DNA of 64,000 nt from Silene latifolia (taxonomy: Eukaryota > Streptophyta > Magnoliopsida > Caryophyllales > Caryophyllaceae). Below the pieces are notes generated by a model, which was given only the letters and a program-made list of their open reading frames with translations, ran no database searches and had not been told where the DNA came from. Positions 47,345 to 59,155 of this stretch are shown here, one piece after another. The stretch spans positions 169,528,325 to 169,592,324 of the forward strand of contig NC_133536.1 of NCBI RefSeq assembly GCF_048544455.1, in the 5' to 3' direction. Every line of letters begins with the position of its first letter. Position 1 is the first letter of the stretch. The position numbers and the translations under genes are program-made.

Positions 47345-49860
47345 TAAGGCACGCAACAATTGTAATTCTCTCTAATTGTGCATTCAATTGATTCAGTTTC
47401 AAAAATATGTCAATTACATTTCAAAAAAGGATCAAAAGTAGAACTTCGATCGTAAATGTTCAATTATTTAACTAAAACAAATATAACAAATGTTTAAATA
47501 GAATAAATAATAATTCTTAACGACTATTTGAAAGCTACTAATTATAAGTCTTCATTCTTGTATTGTGAGCATATATATGTTGCCAACCGGACAAAAAATC
47601 AACCCGTCATCATTGTTAATACCTCAAATGCAACCTGTAACATAAAAAATAGAACATTATTAGATTTGAGGATTCAAAGGCTCAATAGGCATAGATGATA
47701 CGTCACACTTAATTATCACGAAATAATAAATAATGCATTAAAGAACAACTAATTAACAAGGACGTGCAGAAAATAGAGTACGTGATTGTACACAAGGTGT
47801 AGCCTATGTGAAACGTTTGAGTTTGATCTGCAAAGATAGGCCTGTCCAGCCATAATAATCACACCAAAGACTCAGAGACCCTCTGTTCTTGATCTTGATA
47901 GCCAGGCCATTTTTCTACCTTCACAGGATACTCTAATAATTCTGCATCATAAGTTCCAATCATAGCAGCCCTATTGACTACTGTATCTACCTACAGAATT
48001 TACTACTAACTGTCCACACAGGGTATTTTCAACAACAATTTAAGAAAGCAACACAGCAACACCTAATGCAGCCATGAAGAGAAGAATGGTTTAAAAAACA
48101 AAGAATTGAAGCTCGAGTTGTGACCTGACTCAAAACAGCCATGACTAATTCATGGATAAGTAACAGCCATGCCTAATTCATGGATAAGTAACTACTATTC
48201 ACAACAAATCTTAGTTTTTCACATACATACCTAGAGCAGCTAATGCTTGAACTTCCATCAAAGGTTTCCTCCTGCCGTTACCATTTCAGGATCAGTTGTC
48301 AACTCATAAACCAGTTAGACATTAAGAGAGCTATCGAGCTGTGGACCGCGACAAGAAAACGAGTTACCTTTCGGTGTCTTGATATAATTGTTTGATGCTA
48401 TGTATTAAAGCATACATACAACCATCAATTCTCTTCAGCACTGCTGAAGTTCCCATTTCCAATTTGCTAAGAAGGAAATCAAGTATTAAGTATGTTGATT
48501 TTTAAACATAAAATTTATAAGTTCTGGAACTGCAAGTACCTCAATTTCTTGAAAGTCTGCTCGATATCGTGACATGCTATTATCACCAGTAGAAAGTGGG
48601 AAAAAAACCTGAGAGCCTGAAAAGCAAAGTGGATATGATTTCACTTCTAGAATAACAAAAATAACTAGTTTCAGACAAGCTGGAAAATGAATTCCATCCC
48701 TGATAGAAATGCAAATGCACATATAAAACAGGGATTTGTCGACTGTGTTGTTCCAGCATGTATTAAACAGAAACTTATAAGAAACAAAAAACAATCTACT
48801 GAGTAATAAAAAACATCATAGCATAGGAACAATTCTACAAAAGAACACCATAAATCCTTCCTCCCCCTCCTAATCCCAAGGGCTCTTGTTAGTATATCTA
48901 TCAGAAACTATAGTAGTTAGTCTTATATGGCAAGAAATAACATGTAGCATCCAAGGCTGCCTGGTACTTTTCCCAGCTAGCATTGAATCTTTTATACTCT
49001 TTTCGTCCCAAGCACTTGTTTACCTTTGATTAAAGTACCCCTCACAAAGAATAAAAGAGGTAAACAAATGAATGAGACGGAGCCATAACTATATTATGGC
49101 TGGCATATAACTAGGAAAAAGGAACAACAACCAGAAACAACAACACTTGAAATAACTCAATGGGGCATTTCAACAAATAGTTGAGGTGCATTAAAAAATA
49201 ACTGCAGTATAACTATAACAGCATCATATGTGGGTTGACATTGTGACAGATAGAAAACAGTAGAAGAAAATGAACAGATGACAAACACCATTTGATTTAA
49301 ACATTTACGTGATCTATCATTCAAATACAACAAACGAATCACAAATCAGATGTCACAAAATCGTTCCATAACAATTTAACATGAAGAATTTTCTACCAGC
49401 TTCCTAATTAATTGAAGATTACTTAAGAATCTGGGTTATTGTGAAGTTGAGGACGTACCTCGGTGGCAGCATCCAAGTCTAAGGGCACGACAAATCCAGA
49501 AGCTACTACAATTTTGTCGAGATCCAGAAGATACAACAATTAGAACATAAACTCATATCCATAAATCATAAATCAATAAATCAATATAATAAAAATCAAA
49601 ACCAAAATTGGAAAAACCCTAAATCAGTAAACTAAAATTGGAATAGAAAAAAACCTTGAATTACCTTAGTTCCGGTGTTGATGGCAGGAGGTTGTGATTT
49701 TGTGGTGGCTAAAGACGAAAAATGGTGGCGGCCGTATATAAGGATGAACTGTCGCTCGGAAATTGGGAAGGGGATGAGGAGTTTGGCTGATGAAAAATGA
49801 AGGAATGCCTTGGCTGGGTGTCGTGTGTTGGGTGATTTTAATCAGTTTGGGGAATTGTAT
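47345..49860. other. Interior of CACTA cluster, no gene recognised
   Basis: AT-rich sequence without a transposase motif; the longest frame (48486-48794, minus) has no family signature. It could be captured host sequence or remnants of the transposon. A small MITE lies at 48997-49082. Confidence 0.45.
48997..49082. mobile_element. Stowaway-like MITE
   Basis: 86 bases with imperfect inverted ends: left CTCTTTTCGTCCCAAGC, right (reverse complement) CTCCGTCTCATTC. The inverted arms share TTGTTTACCT. A TA precedes the left end; the right side is less clean. Confidence 0.5.
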
Positions 49861-51183
49861 GAACATCAGATATTTATATGTCCCTTGTTTATAAAAAGTG
49901 GTATTTAATGGACATCAGTTTTAAAAAACACCGATGTATATTGAATGGTAAAGACATCAGTTATTTTAAAAGTCCGAGGTCTATTTATTTATACATCAGT
50001 TTTCTTGAAAACCGATGTCTATTTAGTGATGTCTATAACACTTTTTCGATAAACCTGATGCGTATTTAATTGTATGTACATCAGTTGTTTTTAAATGTCC
50101 GATGTCTATGATTTATACATCGGTTTTTTTAAACCTCTGATGTCTTTTAAGTGATGTCTATAATGATTTTTGTAGTAGTGAGTGTTGGTAGTGGCGAAGT
50201 ACATCACCAGTGAGAGAGGGATTAGGTTAGAGAACGGCGCGGATGATTTATTTTAAGTCAATTTTGGGGAAATTAATAGACATCGGATATTGTATATGTC
50301 CGATGTTATTTAAAATGGACATCAGTTTTTAAGTTGAACCGATGTATATTAAATTATATAGACATTGGGTTTTTTAGATCTCTGATGTCTATTATTGTGT
50401 ACATCAGGTTTCTAAAACTCTCATGTCTATAAAGTGATGTCCATAACGCTTTTTGTAGTAGTGAATGTTGCTATTGTTGCTTAAAGTGTTGCGACAAAAT
50501 GCAACATTTGTGTCAAAACGTTGCATTTATAACAATACAATGCAACACTTCTCTTAAAGTGATGCCCTATATCAATAAAAGCAACATTTTTGAATAAAGT
50601 GTTGCATGATTAACTAAAATGCAACATAAAAAACAAAGTGTTGCAGATGAAATGTTGCATTACATCAATTTTTGTAGTAGTGTTTTGCACTTAAACAACC
50701 ACGATCAATCAGTAGAGGTCGCTAACGCGGGCGGGATTGGGTGTCCGATTAAAGGGCTTCCCAATACGTACCCTCACCCCTTACTCAGAACCTTTGGATA
50801 GTGGATGGCCTTATCCGGGGCATACGGGAGTCATTTTAGGCATAGAATGCTAAAAGGGGGACGAGTCCTTATCTTTAGTACCTATGTCAAACACTGCTTT
50901 GTGCTTCGTTTGACCGAGGCATAAAGTGGATTTCGAACGGGTTCCAGGCATCCCACAAATGCTTGGTGGCGACTCCGAACATCTCTAATCGTTTCAAGAC
51001 CTTTACCGAGACGAAACCGACCGATCTAAAGCGATCCAGTCGAAAGCATTTTTACGTCACCGTGCGTGGCTTTCTAGACCGTTTCATGTCCACAGATTGG
51101 TTTGGCGTACAGGTAGCCCATGACCGCTGATCGGTAGGTGGCCCAAATCCATAGACTGACATGTGGCCCAAGTCCACAGTAGT

Positions 51184-51811
51184 GCAATGGGGTATTTATA
51201 CTAAAAATTAGGTACAAGGATTAGGGTTACTAAGGGCTTAAATGACTATAAAGACCCTTAAGAAAAGTTGAGGAAGTGCTCCTCTCCAAGGAGATGCTCA
51301 TCTCCGTTTTGCTAGTCCCCAGAGAATATGCTCATCCCGAGCATCTAGGCAGTAGACACGGTGGAGTCTGCAAGGGAATCCGAGCGGATTAGGGGAGAGA
51401 CGCTCGGATTGGTGGGCAGGGAGACGCTCGGATTGGCAGGGAGCCGCTCGGATCCTGGGTCAGGCTTTATTATCTACATAGGCCTTCTATTATCGTCTTC
51501 TTTCCTCATCAATCCTCGGGGATCTTGTTGAGGATGAAAGGATCCTTTCATCATTGCCCAATATACTTTATTATCTACATAGGCCTTCTATTATCGTCTT
51601 CCCTTTGATGCTTGGTCATTGAATTCGATCAATTTAGCTCCATTTTGCCATGAAAATGCAAGGTTTGCACTCCTCTACTAGCAAGGAAACAAAACCTCAA
51701 AGAATATGCAAAATGGGAAGGTAAGGATAGTAAATGACCCAATTATGCACTAAAAAGCATAGGAACGAGGCTAATTCGAGGACTAAATATGCTCAAATAT
51801 GAGTTACATCA
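51184..51811 (-). repeat. E4 5' LTR, right part
   Basis: Continuation of 24136-25217 after E5, ending in ttacatca (TGATGTAA in element orientation). It contains several gctcggat sites at about 51380-51455 and a 37-base direct repeat (51465-51501 and 51566-51602, 101 bases apart). The following bases attat would be one half of the E4 TSD. Confidence 0.75.
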
Positions 51812-52019
51812 ATTATTTCCTTTCTAATAGAAACGTGATGGACTCTACAATATACTCTGTAAATGCTTATAATTGACGATTTAGTGTTTCGGTAAAACAG
51901 TGATGTACCAATGTTTATCATACTGAATTTATTATTATTATTTTTTATCGTAGTCCGCAAAAATTGGAGTCTCTGTAATCGCTCGAAAAAAGCTTCTTTT
52001 AATAATATAGATAGATAGA

Positions 52020-52049
52020 CTAGATTTAATGCCCGTGCGATGCACGGGC
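52020..52049 (-). mobile_element. Possible Helitron 3' terminus
   Basis: On the minus strand a perfect 8-base-stem hairpin (gcccgtgc, 3-base loop, gcacgggc; 52031-52049) is followed seven bases later by CTAG and then T. This fits the Helitron 3' end rule (hairpin, then CTRR, inserted before T). No 5' terminus or Rep/helicase sequence was found. Confidence 0.35.
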
Positions 52050-52797
52050 CACTTGTAATATTCTTTCTTTTGAACCACCGCTGAATGTCAAGTTATGAAA
52101 TAACCACATGTCAACTTCCTTCTACAAAGAGACTCGATACAAACTCCAACCTCAAACTAAGTTACTCATCTTAATCTAATTCACTAAAAGTACTCGAATA
52201 GGTAAGACTAATTCTACACAAAAGTTATTATTATTATGCAACTCCAAAATAACCAAATTACACAACTCAACACGTTTTACTGACAACACTCGAATAGTGG
52301 AGATTAATTTTACACAGTAAGGTATAGTAAGGTATTATCGTTTTTTTTTTTTTTTTTGACAATTGGTATCATCGTTTTGTTGATAGTAGAATTGGATCAG
52401 AATGAGTTGATAAAAACAACACGGAAATTATATGTCTAGTTTCGGACTTTACGAAGACGACACGAAAGTATTATCGTTTAGATCGACTTGTCTATTGCCT
52501 TCTATCCAGATCAAAATTCCAACTTTTTAAAATTTTACTCTAATATTTAATAGGTCACGAATAATTTTGTCTGCGCGGGTAGTATAGTAAGAGTTGTTTT
52601 GTCGATCCTTTTAGCAATAACCAATTTGTTCTCGGTCCATTATAGAATCCCATATTATCTCAATTTGTGCACTAATTAAATAAAGTCCATAACTTGTCCA
52701 CTCGTAAACTCAATCCTTACGGTAATGATTTTAAAATAGCAACTATCAAACATATTTTTGGCATAAGATATTTAGTCAACTACCTTAATCCTTAAAC

Positions 52798-52985
52798 AAA
52801 GCGTCTTGCTTGTGACGGGCTAATCCCGTCACAAGCTGAAGACCTCTCACAAAAAGGGAGAGGAGACAAGGTGGGGCACCCCTAATGTGCTTCCTACTCA
52901 CCTCTCATGGGTATTTTGTGAGAGGAAATGGTATCCGTTACAAGCTTGTGATGGATATCGCCGTCTTCAATGAGATTTTGTGATC
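52798..52985. mobile_element. Fold-back MITE
   Basis: About 188 bases with inverted ends. Left: cttgtgacggg then gaagacctctcacaaaa. Right: inverse ttttgtgagagg, a variant of ccgttacaagcttgtgatgg and cgtcttcaatgag. The left arm itself holds a perfect 11-base inverted pair (52809-52835). Superfamily uncertain. Confidence 0.55.
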
Positions 52986-53265
52986 CTTAAAATAGTGGTG
53001 TGTACACAATACATCATGTTGAAAAATAAGCCATTCTTTCAGCTATAAGTTCTAATACTCTTCTCTATTTGGTTTATGTATCTTCCTTAAATCGAGTCAA
53101 ATATGTGTTTTGTCTTCTTTTAGACATAAGTTTCTTTATTATATTCGGAATTGCAACACATCTTTTTAGCTTTCTCACGTTATTCATCTCCTACCGCTCA
53201 CTCGTGTGTACAAACTTTACATATATGTCTACGGAAAGGAAAACATTATGATCAATTAACTATTA

Positions 53266-53350
53266 CTCCCCGTGTTCCCGATAAAAGTTTACATTTTGAC
53301 TTTTCCTCCTCATAAAATAAAGTAAATATAAACTATTCACTGGGATGGGG
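53266..53350. mobile_element. Stowaway-like MITE
   Basis: 85 bases flanked by TA on both sides (53264-53265 and 53351-53352). Left end CTCCCCGTGTTCCCG with AGTTTACATTT; right end (reverse complement) CCCCATCCCAGTGAA with AGTTTATATTT. Length, ends and TA target all fit Stowaway. Confidence 0.6.
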
Positions 53351-53548
53351 TACGTAGTATATAATAATAATGTTATTAAATACTTATTTAAAGTCAAATA
53401 AAACTCCTTTAATTGGGAGATAACATTTTTGTATCCAAGTAGGATAATAACGGATTAAGACTTTGTTTATAATATTCACCCTCCTATCTCGTTCAGGTTA
53501 CATGATACACTTAAGTTTCTTATAAGTTAAGTTTGAATCTAAGAGATG

Positions 53549-53934
53549 TGTTAGAATATACGTACCTTAATAGCGGAATGGTACGAAGATCGACGTGCCG
53601 ATTTCTGTCTTCACGAAAACCCGTTATCGATGGCTACTAGAGTCACTGGAGGTAGTCCACACCCCAAGTCCCGAAAGCTCAAATGATGGTGGCTTTGTTG
53701 TGATTATGTGTTAGATTATTGTGTTCTTGTTGGATGCTCTATGCTTAGATCAGTCCATCATTTATACTATCACAATACGACAGTTTCAATAGGAAATTTA
53801 TGGAGATTATTTATGAGTATTGAAACATATTCAATTGCTCAATTGTTTCAGTCAAAATCTCAGTCATAACAGAGATTATATAACTATTAGAATTTGTAAC
53901 ATTTACCATATTGATGGCCGTTCAAAATTCAATA
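53549..53934 (-). repeat. E7 3' LTR
   Basis: 386 bases, plus-strand TGTTAGAATA...ATTCAATA. In element orientation it begins TATTGAAT and ends TAACA, so the usual TG start is absent. The adjacent gagtgggag on the minus strand (53935-53943) is the polypurine tract. Confidence 0.92.
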
Positions 53935-55003
53935 CTCCCACTCGGCCACACAACCGAGACAATACTCTCACTTGGTCACACAGCCAAGCTTATCACAATA
54001 CATCTTAACAAAACTATCAATCACATCTCATACAGGAAAATGAGGCGTGCGACCAATATGTAAAAAGTAGTGTTATATTAAGTCACCATCAAAACTAACA
54101 TAAAACTTTCATATTAACGATTCCCCAGATCATTCAAACAACACCGCAGCATACACTGTCCCTTTATGCTATAACATGTTATGTAGTTATATACACAATA
54201 TAACCGCCGGCCGGGCTTAACATGGTGTAGTTGAATTGACCATTCCTTAAACACTAATGAAAATCCATCTCAATTCGACTGCTTGCCTAACATGACCCGT
54301 TGAACCAACGACTTTATGATTCTCCGAAATCACGCTAAAGTAGCAACGTCAAATCTCAATTTCATCTCACAGCTCTAAGTCAAAGGGCTTCGTACCAAAA
54401 TAGGACACACCGTCCAAAAAGGGCTCACACAGCAACAGATTTGGGAATCATCTGTCACTCCTAACGGTCGACAAAACACACATAGTATGATATATATGTC
54501 ACAACATAGCTCCCACTACGGTGGGCATGCCACTCTTCTATGTCGTGCGAATCAAAGTCTAGATACTACACAAGTATCTAACTCGAGTCGCCTGATTGGC
54601 ATACTCAATGCTCAATCCTCCACTCAAGATTCGGTTTCATAAGCTTTAGTATGAAAGACATGTATTTCATACTCGACTCTTTTAGAGTCTCATCTTAGAC
54701 ATACTAAGGCGACTATGTAACGAGTCAATAGCCCATTTATACTACACAAGTATAAATTTCATCATCCATACACACAAAGTGCTAACATGACTCAGTCTCA
54801 TCTTGATGCTCCACTAGCATCAAGGCGATTACCTGTGTGACTAGGCATCATATAGCTTGGTGACATCTCTAACGTGCCTCAACCTGCAACATATGCTCAT
54901 GAACATTTCATAGAAGAAAAACAAAATTTTATTCCATAATGCTCAATAGAAGTCCATTATCCAATACATGCCAAAAACATTAAACAAGATTATAAGCATA
55001 AAA
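53935..55003 (-). other. E7 3' untranslated region
   Basis: About 1.07 kb between the pol stop and the LTR, with no ORF of note. It ends in a polypurine tract next to 53934. Confidence 0.65.
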
Positions 55004-57259
55004 CTAAAACCTCTGCAAACCTAAGCTCCTAACATGAGCTCGGAACACATCTCTAGGAATAGGCTTAGTTAACGGATCAGCTATCATCTTGTTAGTCGAT
55101 ATATACTTAATGGCTATCTCTTTATTCTTTATGGCGTCTCGAACAAAATGATAACGCCTCTTAATATGTTTGGTCTTTCTATGGAATTTCGGATCTTGGG
55201 CAAACTGGATAGCAGCAGTATTGTCACAAAACATTTCAACAGGTTCATCAACTTTAGGAGTAAGTTTCAGATCCTGGAGAAAACACCTTAGCCACATTGC
55301 CTCCTGAACGGCAAGGCTAGTAGCTACATACTCTGCTTCCATAGTCGACAAAGCAATACAATCTTGCTTCTTACTGCACCAGGATATTGCGCCTCCACTA
55401 AGGATAAAAGCATATCCCGAGGTCGATTTAGATTCATCTAAATCACCACCCCAATCGGCATCCGAATAACCCTTTAGCCTCAAGTCTCCACCTTGAAAAC
55501 ATAGGACTAGATCACTTGTACCACGAAGATAACGCATGATTCTCTTGACTCCTTGCCAGTGCGCAGGTCCTGGATTGCTTTGGAAACGACTCACCAAGCC
55601 AACCGCATAGCAGATGTCTGGCCGTGTACACAACATGGCATACATCAAACTACCAATCGCACTAGCATATGGAACATTGCTCATTTGCTTCTTTTCTGAA
55701 TCTGTTTTAGGACATTGATCAAGGCTTAGAGTTTTACCCTTTTCAACTGGAGTGTCAATGGGTTTGGAATTATGCATTCTAAATCGTTCTAACACTTTTT
55801 TAATATATGACTCTTGAGACAAACCAAGAAGTTTCTTTGAACGATCTCTCATAATTTCCACGCCTAGGACATACCTAGCTTCACCCATGTCCTTCATCTC
55901 AAAGACAGAGGATAGCCACTGCTTAGCGGCATTAATCATCTCCAAGTTGTCACCAGCTAGAAGTATATCATCAACATATAACGAGAGAAACATAATCCCC
56001 TTTGCAGTTTTATTGACATACACACAATGGTCTTCATCTACCATATAGAAACCAAACTCAGTTATGGCCTCATGGAATCTGAAGTACCATCGCCTAGAAG
56101 ATTGCTTTAGACCATATATGGATCTTTTAAGACGACACACCTTGCCATCTTCACCTTTTGAGACAAACCCAATAGGTTGATCCATATAGATCTTTTCCTC
56201 AAGCGTCCCATTGAGGAAAGCAGTCTTTACGTCCATTTGGATTAACTTCAAGTCCAAATGGGCAACTAGGGCTAGCAGGAGGCGAATAGAGACAAGTCTC
56301 ACCACAGGAGAAAATGTCTCATCATAGTCTATACCCTCAATTTGAGTAAAGCCTTTCGCCACCAATCGGGCCTTGAACTTATCAATTGACCCATCCGCTT
56401 TACGTTTAACTTTGAAAACCCATTTGTTTCCAATTGACTTACGTTTAGGCGGAAGGTCAACAAGTTCCCAAACTCCATTCCTTGTCATAGAGTCCAACTC
56501 ATCCTTCATAGCATTCATCCACTCTTGACTATTTGGTGAATTCATAGCTTCCCTAAAAGAAGTAGGTTCATCGATCTCTGTAATAGCGCAAAGGAATGCT
56601 CGCTCCTCGATATCAAAATATCGTCGAGGAACTCTCCCTCTTTCACTCTTACGTTCAATACCATTAAGTGAAGTATCTCTCACACTATCTTCTAAAGAAA
56701 TGGGATCTTGAACTTGAGAACTAATCTCATGTTCTTCACTTGAGGGTTGAGTACTTACCTCAATTTCAAGTGGATTTTCACTAATAGGCAAATTTCCATC
56801 TTCTTGAATTACGGGACTATTCCCATCATTCACATCATTAGACGGGATTTCACCATCTCTGGTGACTTCGAGAGTTCTAAATTCTCCCTCTTCACCTAGA
56901 GATGGTTGTTGTAACTCATACAACTCGAGATCTTTATTAATTTCACCAATACTTGGGAACTCATTCTCAAGAAAAGCGACATTACGAGAATCAATCTCAG
57001 TCATGCCACCATTTGGGTGCTCACCATACATCACATATCCCTTGGAATTCTCAGGATATCTAATGAACGCCATTTTAGTGGCTCTTGGACCAAGCTTGCC
57101 ATGTTTATGGGTCGGGTTATGCACATAGCCAGCCGAACCCCACGGACGTAAATGATCCAAATAGGGCTTTCTCTCATACCACAACTCATATGGCGTGAGG
57201 GGTACACTCTTACTTGGTACACGGTTGAGAATGTAGGCTGCCGTAAGCAACGCATCTCC
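55004..57259 (-). pseudogene. pol: E7 integrase C-terminus, reverse transcriptase and RNase H
   Basis: This 748-residue open part (first Met at 57250) begins in the integrase C-terminal region (TAAYILNRVPSKSVPLTPYE, with the domain ending around residue 110). After an acidic Ser/Glu-rich linker come the reverse transcriptase (NKWVFKVKRKADG, YDETFSPVVRLVSIR, LIQMDVKTAFLNG, LYVDDILLAGDN with the YVDD site) and RNase H (GYSDADWGGDLDESKSTSGY, STMEAEYVA, MFCDNTAAI, KHIKRRYHFVRD). It is complete to the stop at 55004. Only the TAG at 57260-57262 separates it from the upstream part of the same frame. Confidence 0.92.
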
Positions 57260-58387
57260 CTAATAACTAATTGGTAGGTTGGCTTGAGCCATCATCGACC
57301 TAACCATGTCAAGTAAGGTACGATTCCTTCTCTCCGCAACACCATTTTGTTGTGGAGTAGGGGGGATCGTAAGTTGTCTACGTATACCCTTTTCCTCACA
57401 AAACCCTTTGAACATATCAGAAAGGTATTCACGACCACGATCGGTTCGAAGAGTCTTTACTTTTCGATCCAATTGATTTTCAACTTCCGCTACAAAATGC
57501 TTGAACGTATCAAGTGCTTCATAACGACGAGACAACAAATACACATAACCAAAACGTGTATAGTCATCAATAAAAGTGAGGAAATATATAGCACCATGAC
57601 GAGCCCTTATATTTAAAGGCCCACAAATGTCAGAATGGATTAGCTCTAAAGGATATAGAGCTCTTGAAGCCTTACTAAAAGGATTCTTGCTTGCTTTACC
57701 AGCTAGACAAGGCTCACATATGGGCAACTTAACCCTAGTAAGCCGATCCAAAAGACCATCTTTAGCTAGTCTGTTCATTCTTTCCTGGCCAATATGACCA
57801 AGTCTAGCATGCCACTTAACAGATTCTGAATCAACATCAAAATGAGAAACAAAAGCATAAGATGAATTATCGTAAATATCATCCAAGTATAGTACAAAGA
57901 AACCATTTTTCAAAATACCATGGCCAAACACATCGCCATGATACAGAATTTCCAAACTACTGTCTTTAAAATTGAAAACAAATCCTAATTTCAATAAACT
58001 TATTACTGAAACTAAGCAACATCGCACCCCAGGTGCGTAGAGGGCATCGTGTAGAAGCATCGTATTGCCTCCACGAAGCTTTATTTGATAGGTACCAGTT
58101 CCAAGGACATCTTCCTTACTATAGTTCCCAAGCATGACGGTTTGTGAACCCACCGGAAAACGATGATAGTCCATAAAACCATCACGGTCACGAACTATGT
58201 GCTTGCTCGCCCCCGTATCTACAATCCAATTAGGAAGAGAATTAGCAACTAATGCATGGGAACATACAAGTAAATCATGATCATTAGAGGAGATAGGTAC
58301 CTTCTTTGGCTCAGGACACTCTCGAGCAAAGTGACCTCTCTTCTCACAATTGAAGCACTTCACACGCGCTAAATTGACCTCTTTAGG
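57260..58387 (-). pseudogene. pol: E7 zinc knuckle, protease and integrase core
   Basis: Same frame as gag and the RT part. Contains CFNCEKRGHFAREC (CX2CX4HX4C knuckle), the protease site WIVDTGASKHI, the integrase zinc domain (HARLGHIGQERM, CEPCLAGK), and the catalytic core HSDICGPLNI, LRTDRGREY and GVAERRNRT with all three acidic residues. It ends at TAG 57260-57262, where related proteins have Trp, so a single TGG to TAG change is likely. Confidence 0.9.
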
Positions 58388-59155
58388 CTATTTTGCCTTT
58401 TGTTGCTTTTGGATTCCATCCTGTGGTCCAAGAGGTTTTATAGGGCGTTTCCCTTTCTTGCCCCTCTTACCCTTGTTGTTCTTAAACTTATTATGACCAA
58501 CAAGTGCAGCAGCAGGAGTAGGTGGTTTGAGCGCCTTTTGACGTTCTACCTCCATTTCCACATGTTTGGCAAGTTCAGTGAAAGTCTTGATATTCTCACT
58601 ATGGGACATGAGGAGCTTAAAATTCTTCCACTCCTCAGTATCGGAGGGAAGAGAGCGAAGCACATTCACTACTTGCTCCTCATCGGGCACATCTCGCTCA
58701 GCAGCTTTCAGATCACGTATCATGGCACTCATGACACGTAAGTGTTCAGTCACATTGTGTTTAGGATCAATTGAATAATCCATCCACTTCAGGTTCAAGG
58801 CACGGAGCCTCGTTGCCGAAGTTTGACCAAATGAAATCTTAAGCTTGTCCAACATGTCCTTAGCAGTAGGACACATTTCAAACTCACCAATTAAATCATT
58901 GTGCATGCAGAACAACATAGTAAAGCGTGCAGAACGATCCTTTTTGAACCACTCATCATGTGCTTTCAAGTTTTCATTATACTTAGCCAAATCCTCAGTT
59001 TTTTCAGTTTCTTGAGGCTTAGCCACAGAAGTTGTCAAGGTTTCAAGTACCTCGCGTTCATTAAGAAGATACTGAATCTTCCTACGCCAGATGTCATAGT
59101 TCGTACCATCTAGCTTTTCAGTCGTGGACAAGTCACCAACCATATTTTTAGCCAT
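58388..59155 (-). pseudogene. gag: E7 gag
   Basis: 255 residues from Met at 59155 (MAKNMVGDLSTTEKLDGTNY), the usual start of this copia gag. It includes YDIWRRKIQYLL, FTMLFCMHNDLIGEFE and LRVMSAMIRDLKAAERDVP, then a Lys/Gly-rich tail. It ends in a TAG at 58388-58390, 25 bases before the knuckle Met of the same frame. Whether this is a nonsense mutation or a programmed stop cannot be decided here; the context is not the known CARYYA readthrough signal, so mutation is favoured. Confidence 0.9.

Larger units (their letters stand above)
46895..50682. mobile_element. CACTA-type DNA transposon cluster
   Basis: 3788 bases bounded by CACTACTACA and TGTAGTAGTG, with a 3-base TSD (ttt) judged against the uninterrupted 5' LTR near 27375. 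Subterminal repeats of a gcaacactt word occupy 46915-47340 and 50465-50660. Two further TGTAGTAGTG ends lie inside, at 50171-50180 and 50454-50463. Both are preceded by a different subterminal word (acatcagtt / ccgatgt, 49865-50180 and 50275-50450), so a second CACTA family is nested in the right side. No transposase frame is seen, so the cluster is non-autonomous. Confidence 0.85.
25218..51178 (+). mobile_element. E5: Tat/Ogre-like Ty3/gypsy element with nested insertions
   Basis: Plus-strand element of 25,961 bases bounded by TSD gtagt (25213-25217 and 51179-51183). LTRs begin TGTAGATACCC and end GTCCACA. It shows a tRNA-Arg-type PBS, long arrays of short tandem repeats, a Tat-type gag zinc-finger module in three copies and a polypurine tract at 44627-44638. 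After subtracting E6 and the CACTA cluster it is about 13 kb. No reverse transcriptase or integrase of its own is visible, so it is probably a non-autonomous or deleted member. The lineage call rests on PBS, gag motif and size. Confidence 0.85.
44640..51178 (+). repeat. E5 3' LTR, interrupted by CACTA cluster
   Basis: Starts TGTAGATACCC and ends GTCCACA, beside TSD gtagt. Without the CACTA insertion (46895-50682) it is about 2750 bases, about 96 longer than the 5' LTR mainly because it retains the promoter segment at 45164-45276. The end is a little rearranged relative to the 5' LTR. Confidence 0.88.
20648..51811 (-). mobile_element. E4: Athila-like Ty3/gypsy host element, fragmented by nested insertions
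   Basis: Minus-strand element visible as gag (20648-20816 and 22571-24023), PBS (24115-24131) and a 5' LTR split into 24136-25217 and 51184-51811. It has received E3 on the left, a solo LTR in gag, and E5 in the LTR. The LTR ends TGATGTAACTC...AACCA in element orientation. Everything 3' of gag lies left of the window. It is the oldest element on this side by nesting order. Confidence 0.8.
51812..53548. other. Non-coding flank with small repeats
   Basis: AT-rich sequence outside E4, with no gene seen. It holds a possible Helitron terminus (52020-52049), a fold-back element (52798-52985) and a Stowaway-like MITE (53266-53350). About 52 bases at 51965-52017 are repeated at 61760-61811. The flank ends at the TSD agatg of E7. 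Confidence 0.55.

Noticed and set aside
48486-48794. 102-residue minus-strand frame in the CACTA interior
   Set aside because: No transposase or host domain can be recognised; length is within chance for AT-rich DNA.
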